Source: Desulfoluna spongiiphila (GTDB taxonomy: Bacteria > Desulfobacterota > Desulfobacteria > Desulfobacterales > Desulfolunaceae). Taken from it: a DNA stretch of 64,000 nt. A program made the position numbers and the translations under genes. Within the stretch, counting starts at the first letter, position 1, and every line of letters begins with the position of its first letter. Below, in pieces: positions 44,776-53,488 of this stretch. The DNA lies in assembly GCF_900101345.1 (NCBI RefSeq), contig NZ_FMUX01000002.1, forward strand, positions 480,786-544,785, in the 5' to 3' direction. Under the pieces are notes generated by a model. That model was not told where the DNA came from, did not search any database, and was given only the letters and a program-made list of their open reading frames with translations.

Positions 44776-45575
44776 AAACATGTTCCTTTACGTATGCGGG
44801 GGCTTCGATGCCCAGTCTGAGGGAGGTGAGCTTTTCCGTTAAAGGGGGGGAGTGCCTTGCGCTGCTGGGGGCCGACGGTTCGGGCCGCACCACCCTTTTG
44901 TCGCTTCTGGCAGGGCTCATGGTTCGGTTTTATCCCGGACGCCTTACCGGGGAGTGCCTTGTGCATGGGAGCTGCTGTGTGGGTCGGCGCCCAAAACGCA
45001 CGGGGCTCTCCCTGGAAGATCCCACGGCGCAGCTCTCGGGGCTGGCCTTCACCGTGTTTGAAGAGGTGGCCCTGGCCCTTGACGGCGGGGATGCAAGGGG
45101 GCGCGACATGGCGGTGTGGGAGCTCCTGGGGCGCGTGGGGGTGGCTCACCTTGCGGAGCGCAACCCGTTTACTCTGTCAGGCGGGGAGGCAAAGCGCGTG
45201 GCCCTTGCCGTGCTTCTGGCCGGTGGCCCCGGGCTCCTACTCCTTGATGAGCCCTTTGCCCAGCTGGATCCAGCGTCCAGGGACGAGATAAAAGGCGTGC
45301 TTGGTGACCTCAAGGCCCGGGGGGCCACCCTGGTGGTGTCGGGAAACGATCTGGGGGAGATGGCAGGCCTTGCAGACCGGGCGGTGGTCCTGGATGGGGG
45401 GAGGATGGTGTACGACGGGCCTCTGGCGGCGTTGCCCGATGACGGCGACCCCCAAGGCTGGGGGCTCACCGTGCCCCTGGTGACCCGGGTCGCACAGGCT
45501 GCACGGACCCGGGGGCTTTATGCGGGGCCGTTGCCCCTGGCCCTTGATGATGCGGAGGGGAGGTGGTGCCTGTGA
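44757..45575 (+). CDS. ECF transporter ATPase A1 with degenerate nucleotide-site motifs
   Basis: 272 residues, ABC ATPase. Walker A reads GADGSGRTT (38-46) with Arg44 where Lys is normal. The Q-loop position is Glu87 (SLEDP), and the H-loop histidine is Asn197 (SGNDL). The signature LSGGE (140-144) and Walker B LLLLDEP with Glu165 are intact. The second ATPase has the complementary pattern, so one composite site looks non-hydrolytic and the other normal. It overlaps ecfT by 19 bp and the next gene by 1 bp (TGATG). Family membership is firm; loss of ATP turnover at its own site is an inference. Confidence 0.88.
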   Translation: MDAVQVETCSFTYAGASMPSLREVSFSVKGGECLALLGADGSGRTTLLSLLAGLMVRFYPGRLTGECLVHGSCCVGRRPKRTGLSLEDPTAQLSGLAFTVFEEVALALDGGDARGRDMAVWELLGRVGVAHLAERNPFTLSGGEAKRVALAVLLAGGPGLLLLDEPFAQLDPASRDEIKGVLGDLKARGATLVVSGNDLGEMAGLADRAVVLDGGRMVYDGPLAALPDDGDPQGWGLTVPLVTRVAQAARTRGLYAGPLPLALDDAEGRWCL

Positions 45576-46372
45576 TGCGTGTAGACAACCTTACCTGCGG
45601 ATACGGTGACGGTGCTCCGGTGCTCCGGGAGGTCTCCTTTGCCCTTGAGGCCGGAACCTCCCTTGCGGTGGTGGGGCCCAACGGATCGGGCAAGAGCACC
45701 CTGCTGCGCCTTCTTGCCGGGCTGCTCTCTCCTCAAAAAGGGACTGTTTTCGTGGGCGATTGCCCCATGGCTTCCCTGCGCCCCTCCCGGCGGACCCGTC
45801 ATGTGTCCATTCTTTTCCAGAATCCGGATGACCAGATTTTTGCATCTCGGGTGTCCGATGAGTTGCGGTTTGCCCTTTCCCTTGCGGGACTGGCTCCCGA
45901 CGTCATTGAGAAACGCATGGCCCATGCGGCAAGCCTGTGCGGCATAAAAGGGGACCTTGAGAGCAACCCCCATGATCTTTCCCGGGCGAGGCGCAAAAGG
46001 GTTTGCCTGGCCTCGGTCTTAATGATGGAGACGCCCCTGGTCCTCCTGGACGAACCCCTTTCGGGCCAGGACGCTGCAGGGCGGCAGATGGTAATGCAGG
46101 TGATGGATGCCTTGGGGGCACGGGGCAGCTCGGTGGTGGCCGTGACCCATGACATGAACCTTGCCGCATCCTTTGACTCCATGCTGGTCCTTGGGTCAGG
46201 CCATGTTCGGGCCCTGGGGGACCCGCGTTCCCTTTTTTCCGACCCTTCCCTTGATCTTCCCCTTCCCGATGCCCTGGCCCTGGGGCGCAGGCTGGGGCTT
46301 CAAAGGCCCTGCTTTACAGAGAACGACATCTTTGACGCCCTCAGGCCGTCTGTTGCCTCAGGTCGGTTTTAA
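45575..46372 (+). CDS. ECF transporter ATPase A2
   Basis: 265 residues from ATG 45575, which overlaps the preceding stop; GTG codons at 45563-45572 are alternatives, and GGAGGGGAGG lies just before. Walker A is GPNGSGKST with Lys40, Q-loop FQNP (Gln82), Walker B VLLDEP (Glu160) and H-loop VTHDM (His192). The signature is LSRARRKRV (135 onward) instead of LSGGQ. With A1 it forms a heterodimer on EcfT. Its 3' end overlaps the convergent acyl-CoA ligase gene by 32 bp. Confidence 0.88.
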   Translation: MRVDNLTCGYGDGAPVLREVSFALEAGTSLAVVGPNGSGKSTLLRLLAGLLSPQKGTVFVGDCPMASLRPSRRTRHVSILFQNPDDQIFASRVSDELRFALSLAGLAPDVIEKRMAHAASLCGIKGDLESNPHDLSRARRKRVCLASVLMMETPLVLLDEPLSGQDAAGRQMVMQVMDALGARGSSVVAVTHDMNLAASFDSMLVLGSGHVRALGDPRSLFSDPSLDLPLPDALALGRRLGLQRPCFTENDIFDALRPSVASGRF

Positions 46373-48014
46373 GGATCTTGCCCACCGTGGATTCGGGCAT
46401 GGCATCGATGATATCGATCTCCACGGGCCACTTGTATTTTGCCAGCTCTTTGCGGCAGTGGGCCATGAGGGACTCCACCGTGGGATTCCGGCCGGGTTTG
46501 GGGGTGACAAAGGCCTTGACGTTTTCCCCTCTGTGGGTGTCGGCAACGCCGATGACGGCGGCCTTGAGGACATCCTCATGGTCGTAGAGCACCTCCTCCA
46601 CTTCCCTCGGATAGATGCTGTAGCCGCTTGAGATGATAATGTCTTTTTTGCGGTCCACGATGTAAAAATACCCGTCTTCATCCATCCAGGCGATATCCTC
46701 CGACCTGAACCACCCGTCCTGAAATGCCGTCTCGTTTTCCCCGTACTGGCCCAGGTAGCCGCAGGTGACCTGGGGCCCTTTGAACCACATTTCACCGGCT
46801 TCTCCGGTTAAGAGCTCCCGGGTTCCGGTCTCAAGGTCCATGATGCGCACCTCGGTGCCCGGAAAAGGGATGCCGATGCTGCCGGGTTTCTTTTCACCTT
46901 TCAAGGGGTTGAGGTGGGTTTGGGGGGAGGTTTCGGTCATGCCGTAGCCTTCGTTGATGGTGACACCCGTGAGCTTTTTGAAGCGATAAAGGACCTCTTC
47001 AGGAAGGGAGGAGGCCCCGGAGGTGATGAGTTTAAAGGAGGTCAGGTCGGTGTGGGCCAGGGCCTTTTCTTCCAGGATTCCCATGCACATGGTGGGCACC
47101 AGGGGGGCCAGGGTGGGCTTGAATTTTCGGATGGCCTCAAGGAGCCTGTCCGGCTGGGGTTTGGGGATCAGCACCGTGGTCCAGCCCATGTGGATGGGAA
47201 GGTTCATGGCCGTTGACATGCCCAGCACATGGAAAAAAGGCGGGGCGGCCAGGACCCGTTCGGCTCCTTTTTCAAGCTGGAACCACGCTTCATACATCTG
47301 GGTCATGCAGGTGAGGTTGGTGTGGGTGAGCATGGCCCCCTTGGGGCGTCCCGTGGTGCCGCCGGTGTACTGGTAGACCGCCACCTCGTCGGGATGGATG
47401 GCCGGCTCCGGGATGGGGGTGCCCCGCAGGGCCATGGCCTCCTTCCAGCTGTAAACCCGGTGGGCTCCGGGGACCTTTACCGTAAGGCCCTGCTTTCGGG
47501 CCATGAAAGGGAAGACCCACTTCAGGGGGGCAGGGAGGAAGTCGCCGAGGGAGGCATGGATCACGACGTCGATTTCGGTTTTTTCTCGAAGGGCGATGGC
47601 GCGTTCGGCCAGGACGTCCAGGGTGATGATGAGCTTGGTGTCGGAGTCGTTCATCTGGTGGGTGATTTCGCGGTCGCTGGACAACGGGTTGGCCATCACC
47701 ACGATGGCCCCTATGGTGAGTGCCGCGTAGTATGAAACCACCGTGGCAACGGTGTTGGGAAGCCAGATCCCCACCACGTCGCCTTTGCGTATGCCGAGGG
47801 TGGTCAGGGTGATGGAGAAGGTCCGTACCAGGACTTGCAGTTCGGCGTAGGTGATATGGCGTCCGTGATAGATGAGGGCGGTGTGCCGGGGGTATCGTCC
47901 CACCGTGGTCTGGAACATCTGGGGGAGTGTGAGGCGGCGATAATCTATGGCGGGGGGGACGCCTTTGTCGTAGTGAGCCAGCCAGGGTTTATCTGAGCAG
48001 GTGAGGGTGATCAT
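46341..48014 (-). CDS. Long-chain acyl-CoA synthetase (AMP-forming)
   Basis: 557 residues, ANL superfamily. The AMP-binding P-loop is YTGGTTGRPKGAM; others are NEGYGMTETSP, GEMWFKGPQVTCGYL, DGWFRSEDIAWMDEDGYFYIVDRKKDII and the terminal catalytic lysine region STVGKILKTDLR. Length and motifs fit FadD-type ligases that activate fatty acids to acyl-CoA for beta-oxidation. ATG 48014 was chosen with GGAG 6 bases upstream; a GTG four codons earlier is less likely. A FadL-family porin gene is 1.5 kb away, but the two are not in one operon. Confidence 0.93.
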   Translation of the reverse strand: MITLTCSDKPWLAHYDKGVPPAIDYRRLTLPQMFQTTVGRYPRHTALIYHGRHITYAELQVLVRTFSITLTTLGIRKGDVVGIWLPNTVATVVSYYAALTIGAIVVMANPLSSDREITHQMNDSDTKLIITLDVLAERAIALREKTEIDVVIHASLGDFLPAPLKWVFPFMARKQGLTVKVPGAHRVYSWKEAMALRGTPIPEPAIHPDEVAVYQYTGGTTGRPKGAMLTHTNLTCMTQMYEAWFQLEKGAERVLAAPPFFHVLGMSTAMNLPIHMGWTTVLIPKPQPDRLLEAIRKFKPTLAPLVPTMCMGILEEKALAHTDLTSFKLITSGASSLPEEVLYRFKKLTGVTINEGYGMTETSPQTHLNPLKGEKKPGSIGIPFPGTEVRIMDLETGTRELLTGEAGEMWFKGPQVTCGYLGQYGENETAFQDGWFRSEDIAWMDEDGYFYIVDRKKDIIISSGYSIYPREVEEVLYDHEDVLKAAVIGVADTHRGENVKAFVTPKPGRNPTVESLMAHCRKELAKYKWPVEIDIIDAMPESTVGKILKTDLRQQTA

Positions 48015-48327
48015 GTTTTTCTCCACTGGAGATCAAAAGTTTAATCACTGTTCATCACGATGACGATGGTTTTAAAATACCGATAGATGATCTTAAGGAA
48101 TCTGTCAATAACACCTCGAAATAAAAGAGACATCATGGGGAGTTGTTCCCGATGAAGGGACGGTGACAAGGGCGGTTTGGCGGGGAGCACATAGAGGAAA
48201 ATTCCTTTGGAAATCAGGGCTCGGGGGGGCTCCTTTCCATGTGTGTCCGGGGCTTCTTTGAATGCGCCCTGAAACCATGCCGGAAAGGCGGGAGGGATGA
48301 GGGGGACTGTTGGGGTTGCGGAAAATT

Positions 48328-48372
48328 TTAGGTGTGCCTAACTTTTTAGTTGACCCAAAAAATATTTGGGTC
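48328..48372 (+). promoter_or_regulatory. DtxR-like box and second dyad upstream of flavodoxin
   Basis: TTAGGTGTGCCTAA (48328-48341) has perfect TTAGG/CCTAA arms like DtxR/IdeR-family sites. It is followed by TTGACC (about 48350) and by GACCCAAA-N5-TTTGGGTC (48352-48372), a perfect dyad overlapping the putative -35 and spacer. TATGTATACT follows at 48373. The layout suggests a repressible promoter for the flavodoxin gene. Confidence 0.55.
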
Positions 48373-48439
48373 TATGTATACTCCAGGTTCGAGAGTGATG
48401 TTCTCGCCCCACCGGGCGAATGGACATGCCCTATATTGA

Positions 48440-48913
<474 letters not shown>

Positions 48914-48998
48914 CGTTCATGTCTCCGGGGCCTTGGCAGGCCCCGGATGATTTTCCATGCACTGAATTGATAAGGCGATACGCCGGAGGAGCTGTACG

Positions 48999-49385
48999 AT
49001 GACGAAGAGAGAATCCAAGGTCATGCGTTCGTTTCAAATCAAGATGATGACAAAATTGGCCCAGGGAAAATTTGACTCTGTGGATTTGAAAAACGACCTC
49101 TTCGTCAAGTGGCTGGTGGGCTACCTTGCGGAATCCCGGGTTCCGTTCAAGCTGGTTCCCTTAGGCGGCGGCGTGACGCGCATTCTCCACTCCGGCGGGC
49201 TGTGCCCCCTGTGCAGCGGTACCGGCATGATCCATGCCGATGAGCCGGACTTAACCGAATCCCCGGATCCTTCCTCCGTGATCCCGGAAGAGGCCATCCT
49301 CTCCTGCTGCGGTGACCACTCCTGCGGGGGCGATCACAAGTGCTGCGGCGGGACGTGCTGCAAACAGAGCCGCAGCGCAGCGTAA
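48999..49385 (+). CDS. Cysteine-rich small protein, unknown
   Basis: 128 residues. The N-terminal 65 residues are basic and mixed (KMMTKLAQGKFDSVDLKNDL). Then comes LCPLCSGTGMI, a CxxC unit, and the C-terminus is an unusual Cys/His cluster: LSCCGDHSCGGDHKCCGGTCCK. It probably binds a metal such as zinc, copper or iron. GGAGGAG precedes ATG 48999. It follows flavodoxin by 85 bp on the same strand and is followed by a strong terminator, so the two may form an operon. No family recognised. Confidence 0.75.
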   Translation: MTKRESKVMRSFQIKMMTKLAQGKFDSVDLKNDLFVKWLVGYLAESRVPFKLVPLGGGVTRILHSGGLCPLCSGTGMIHADEPDLTESPDPSSVIPEEAILSCCGDHSCGGDHKCCGGTCCKQSRSAA

Positions 49386-49500
49386 CCTGTTTATACCTAT
49401 CTCCTTCCCCCAATCCTCCTTCCCGTATGTTCCCCGACAGCAACGATGCTGTCCCCTGACACCGGCAGCCCCGCAAGGGGTTGCCACCCTTCCGGAAATA

Positions 49501-49537
49501 AAAAAACCGACCCGGGCTCCCCGGGTCGGTTTTTTTT
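49501..49537. terminator. Bidirectional intrinsic terminator
   Basis: ACCGACCCGGG (49506-49516), loop CTC, CCCGGGTCGGT (49520-49530), flanked by A-run on the left and T-run on the right. It ends both the flavodoxin/Cys-rich transcript and the convergent porin transcript. Confidence 0.93.
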
Positions 49538-49559
49538 AATGCAGGTGATTTTTCCTTAA

Positions 49560-50798
49560 TCAGAACACGTACCCCATGGTGACGGCCCCCATGTGGGTGA
49601 CCCCGTTTTTGGAGGTGCCGGGCAGGATGCCGTTAATGGGGGTAACGGCCTTGTCGTAGTTCACCTTTTCCGCCTTGATGTAGGTGTAGGCCAGGTCCAC
49701 GGTCCAGGCTCCGAAGGTATAGCCCGTGCCCACGCCGATGAGGTGGCGGTCGGATGCGGGGATCATGTAATCCACGTACATCTGATCTTCGGGGGCTTCG
49801 TCAAAGCAGTAGCTGGCCCGGAGGTCCCAGTTGTCGGTGACCCCGTACTCCACGCCGATGTTGTAGCGCCAGACGTCGTCGGAGTTTTTGGGCTGGGGGT
49901 GGGGACCCAGGGTTTCAATGTCCAGGTCCAGGTCGGTGTAGGTGGACCAGCGTGTGTGGATGGCGCCCACCTCCACGCTCAGGTTCTTTGTGGGGTAGCA
50001 GGCAATGCCGAAGCTGAGCATGTCCGGCAGGACCACGGAGCCGGTGGTTTTATGCGCACCGTTTAGTACGGCCTTACGGCCTGTCATTCCCGAAACGGTT
50101 GTATCTCCACTGGCATCGATCTTGGCCTGGCTGTGGTAGCCGAAGCCGAACCGCCAGTTGTCGAGTTTGTAGTGGATCCCGGCGGTGAGGGCGGTGCCGT
50201 CGCCGTCGGCGGACAGTTCGGATGAGGGTGAATCTGCCGGGGGAAGCCCCGTATTGTATTTGTTTTTGATGTTCAGATCCACATACACATACTCTACCCC
50301 CACGGCCACGGAGAGCCGGTCCGTGACCTGGTAGGCGATGTTCGGGTTCAGGGACACGCTCTTGATGGTGGCCTCGTAGACGTTGAAGGCTCCGGGCCAG
50401 TCGTCGTGGTACTCGAAACCCAGGCCGAATCGGGAGAACTCACCGAACCCTGCGGACCATTTGTCATTGAGTTTATGCGTCACGTAAAACTGGGGGATGA
50501 CGAAGATGCCGTTATCGCTCTTGGAGGTGGTGACAACGCCCGATTTTTCGGTCTCTACCTCACAGATGGGGTGGGCAAAGGAGGCCCCGAAGGCCACCTG
50601 GGTGCCGTCAAGCTGGGTGATGCCGGCGGGGTTAAAGGCCACCGCCGAGGGATCGTCCGCGCGTCCCACGAGGGTGCCGCCAAGGGCATTGCCTCGGGCG
50701 CTCCATTCATACAAGGCAAAACCGGCGGCGGATGCGGAGCCCGCAGCCGCCATGATCAAAACACAGGACGCAAAAAAACTCAGGAACTGACGCTTCAC
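49560..50798 (-). CDS. FadL/OmpP1/TodX-family outer-membrane transporter
   Basis: 412 residues. Signal peptide MKRQFLSFFASCVLIMAAAG...SASA, then the family N-terminal hatch AGFALYEWSARGNALGGTLVG and FNPAGITQL. The remainder alternates amphipathic strands and ends in the aromatic MGYVF. This family moves long-chain fatty acids or other hydrophobic compounds across the outer membrane. A GTG start at 50798 is preferred: AAGGGG is 5 bases upstream and the signal peptide begins directly there. Upstream ATGs would add a polar leader. Confidence 0.92.
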   Translation of the reverse strand: MKRQFLSFFASCVLIMAAAGSASAAGFALYEWSARGNALGGTLVGRADDPSAVAFNPAGITQLDGTQVAFGASFAHPICEVETEKSGVVTTSKSDNGIFVIPQFYVTHKLNDKWSAGFGEFSRFGLGFEYHDDWPGAFNVYEATIKSVSLNPNIAYQVTDRLSVAVGVEYVYVDLNIKNKYNTGLPPADSPSSELSADGDGTALTAGIHYKLDNWRFGFGYHSQAKIDASGDTTVSGMTGRKAVLNGAHKTTGSVVLPDMLSFGIACYPTKNLSVEVGAIHTRWSTYTDLDLDIETLGPHPQPKNSDDVWRYNIGVEYGVTDNWDLRASYCFDEAPEDQMYVDYMIPASDRHLIGVGTGYTFGAWTVDLAYTYIKAEKVNYDKAVTPINGILPGTSKNGVTHMGAVTMGYVF

Positions 50799-51915
50799 TT
50801 TTTCCCCTTCTGGCATACGAAAAAGGTGTGGAATACAGGCCATCCGCCTGCGAACCCGGCTACCTTTTTTATGGTGATGTTGAGGCCGATGATCGCTGTT
50901 CGTTCGTAAGATCATAAACCACCGATTGAGTCATCCCTCATGGATTACTCATTAAAAAATATTCCATACAAAGAATATGAAATGAGCGGTGACCAGGGCC
51001 TTCCGCTCTGTTTTTCATTGTTGTACCCAAGCGACAAATAAGTGATCGAACCCCTATGTGGATGAACGCATGTTCTACGTTGGGCGGATAGTTAATATCT
51101 TGCCTGTTTGTTAGAATCAATAAATTTTCAAGTGTTCCCCATGGGGGTGGAGCCTTAAGGCTCAAGGCTGGCAAAGGGAGGGCCAGAAATGCGGTGGGTT
51201 AGGTGGGGCTTTCGGAAAAACGGTAACCGAAAAGCAGTTGTTGCAGACTCCTGAACCCCTTTTGTTTCTGGGCAAGGGAACGGCAGGGTGGGGGCCCTGA
51301 AGTCGCTGTGAAGGTGTTCTATACCGGGTGACGAATCGAGTACGTTTCTATTCAGGGCACCGGCTCTGCAGATGGTGTGATTTCCTCAAAACTCCGGCAA
51401 CGAAGAAGATGCGTGCATTCGGTTCGCCAGAAGGGTAAGAAAGGAGAACAGGCGTCCAAAGATGATAAACTTTGGTTTTTTGTTGAATATTGAGATGATG
51501 GGGGCTGCGTGTCCCTTGCCCTGCCTCTGTTCTCATCGTCATTGCATGTCTCATATGTGCCCGCTCAGTGACTATTGCTATTTCTTCCTTGATCAAGGGG
51601 TGGAATCTTTCGTATAGCTAACACATCAGCAGCACCCGGCTCGCTCGAAGGGTGAGAAAATCGAACGGAAAACCGCAACGTATATTTTGCATTTTTAAAA
51701 TGATTGAATGTTGTCCGGTTAGCTTCCGCAAGAACGGATTGATGGCCGTTTATCGTGACATATCCGGGGTAAGGCGGGGGGGAAGCAGGCATGGGAATTG
51801 CCGTTACAAAGATGGCAACTGGCCATGGTGGCCTGCGTATGTGATGAACGCAGGGTTTTCCATCAAAGGCGCTCTGCGCAAAAGCCGCCCACGAGACAGC
51901 AACAGGGAGGACGAA
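50799..51915. other. 1.1-kb intergenic region, A+T-richer
   Basis: No supportable gene. It includes the promoter side of the porin gene and a segment at 51640-51670 (GAAGGGTGAGAAAATCG) that loosely recurs at 59060 and 61008. The short open frames have no ribosome sites or family resemblance. Confidence 0.5.
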
Positions 51916-52230
51916 ATGGCCACCATCGGCAGCAAGAAACAGGAAGAAAAAATCAAGGTGTTCGCTACCATTGCGAAAAGCAGTTTCCCGGAGATTGATG
52001 AATTGGCCATCAAGGGAGCGTTTCGTTTTGCGGCGAAGGCAGCCATAGAAAAGAGCGCATACTCCGAATGGTCCGAGGTGGCGAAAAAACCCGCAAGTGA
52101 AAGGCGCCGTTTCTTTGACGGGTTGCTTGAAGAGTCCAGAGGGCACCTCGAGCAACTCCTGGGAAAAAACGACGCAGCTGTTCTGCTGAAAAAGATACGG
52201 ATTGAAAACGAGACGTTCCTGAAGGACTGA
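51916..52230 (+). CDS. Small helical protein, unknown
   Basis: 104 residues: MATIGSKKQEEKIKVFATIAKSSFPEID..., mainly charged helix, ending KIRIENETFLKD. AGGGAGG is 6 bases before ATG 51916. A longer upstream frame exists but would begin in low-complexity basic sequence. No membrane segment or family recognised. First of several small genes in the accessory stretch. Confidence 0.6.
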   Translation: MATIGSKKQEEKIKVFATIAKSSFPEIDELAIKGAFRFAAKAAIEKSAYSEWSEVAKKPASERRRFFDGLLEESRGHLEQLLGKNDAAVLLKKIRIENETFLKD

Positions 52231-52323
52231 GGCGGCGGGGTGCTCCATGGCCCTCCGGGAAAAGATGACGCCACCTGGTTCGTTATCAGGTGATGAAGGC
52301 TATGTGATACCCATGGGGTTGGT

Positions 52324-52647
52324 ATGAGTTCAAATTCATTTATTGTTCTTTCGGTTACACTATACAAACTGTCCTCTCTCCTGGTGGGGAGCCTCTTTGC
52401 GTATTTGGGGTTTCGCCTCTTTATGGCCAATATCTGGGGCAACGCTGGCGAGCTTGAAACGGAGTTTGGTGATACCAAGCTGGTTGTAAAAAAAGCAGCC
52501 CCTGGTACTTTCTTTGCCTTGTTCGGGGCAATTATTATAGCTATTACTCTGTATAAAGGTATTGAATTAAAGAGCCACACAAGCAATCTGGTTAATGGCT
52601 CGGTTTTGCAAACCACAGAAGAAGACGCCGGGGATAATTCCGCCTGA
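52324..52647 (+). CDS. Small membrane protein, unknown
   Basis: 107 residues with two hydrophobic segments (LSSLLVGSLFAYLGFRLFMA and APGTFFALFGAIIIAITLYKG) separated by a charged loop with ETEFGDTKLVVKKA. The tail is acidic (TTEEDAGDNSA). The ribosome site is weak. The two-helix layout with a short beta-like loop is seen in many small inner-membrane proteins next to toxin or signalling genes. No family recognised. Confidence 0.6.
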   Translation: MSSNSFIVLSVTLYKLSSLLVGSLFAYLGFRLFMANIWGNAGELETEFGDTKLVVKKAAPGTFFALFGAIIIAITLYKGIELKSHTSNLVNGSVLQTTEEDAGDNSA

Positions 52648-52728
52648 TCTTCGAGTTAAGACTCCCTTACTCAGTGACATGTGACCCCGTCGTTATTTTC
52701 TGACAACCCGGACCGTAAGGAGGCGACC

Positions 52729-52938
52729 TTGAAATTTGCATTGCGATGTGTTGCTGTGGTGGGGCTTATGGGGTTTATGTGCGCCTGCGCGACAAGCGAA
52801 AGTACCGGTGACAATGTGTTGCGCGGCATGTACGAAAGCTCCAGGCAAATGCAGGAAATGGATCAACGTCATGACCCATCACCGGGGCAGGACCTCCCCA
52901 CCTATGAGCAGTACAACCGGGAGTGGCATGAACCGTAA
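52729..52938 (+). CDS. Small lipoprotein
   Basis: 69 residues. TTG 52729 is taken as start because AAGGAGG lies 5 bases before it and the product then begins with a signal sequence, MKFALRCVAVVGLMGFMCAC, with a plausible lipidation Cys. The mature part is polar (SSRQMQEMDQRHDPSPGQDLP in two parts: SSRQMQEMDQRH and DPSPGQDLP). A GTG 16 codons upstream would hide the signal peptide. Function unknown. Confidence 0.6.
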   Translation: MKFALRCVAVVGLMGFMCACATSESTGDNVLRGMYESSRQMQEMDQRHDPSPGQDLPTYEQYNREWHEP

Positions 52939-53024
52939 GGGCCTTTTAGCGGGCTGCGCTGTTGCCCCGTGCCATGGCACCGTCAGAATTGCTGATCTCC
53001 AACCCAACGCATTGGACCCAGGCA

Positions 53025-53216
53025 ATGGATAAGAGATTAAATTACCGCCTGATTACCGGTAAGGACGATGCCGGTTTCTGTGAGAGGGTTTCATCGTTCA
53101 TTGACGAGGGATACAGGCTGTATGGGGCTCCGTCAGTCAGATACAACGGCAAAGATGTCATTGTTGCTCAAGCGGTTGTGTTGCCGGAAAAACGGCATGA
53201 AAAGGTTTCGCCTTAG
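53025..53216 (+). CDS. DUF1737-domain protein
   Basis: 63 residues. The core YRLITGKDDAGFCERVSSF, then GYRLYGAPSVRYNG and VIVAQAVVLP is the short DUF1737 pattern (a small beta-alpha protein of unknown role). ATG 53025 trims an unlikely leader and gives the usual family length of about 60 residues. The ribosome site is poor. Confidence 0.7.
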   Translation: MDKRLNYRLITGKDDAGFCERVSSFIDEGYRLYGAPSVRYNGKDVIVAQAVVLPEKRHEKVSP

Positions 53217-53488
53217 CCCGGATATTTCACGAGTCGTGTTCAGTCTGTTATCATACAAGGTGTCGGTGACCCCCAGCCCCACCTTGTCGATATGTATGCG
53301 GGGAGGGACGTTAGGCGAACCTGTTCATTCCCTGTGAAGTATCGGCTATTCATGTCCGGGATTTTGTGTTTTGATAAGACACTGTGGATTTCAATTTGAT
53401 CGGTATTTATTTTTGAGAGGGGCCGGTGGGGCAAGAGGTCCCCTCGCTACTCGGTTTGCCGTGTCTATATAAGCACAAGGATTGTTCA

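Noticed and set aside
51348..51596. Small frames between the porin and the first orphan gene
   Set aside because: No ribosome site, atypical composition and no recognisable product.
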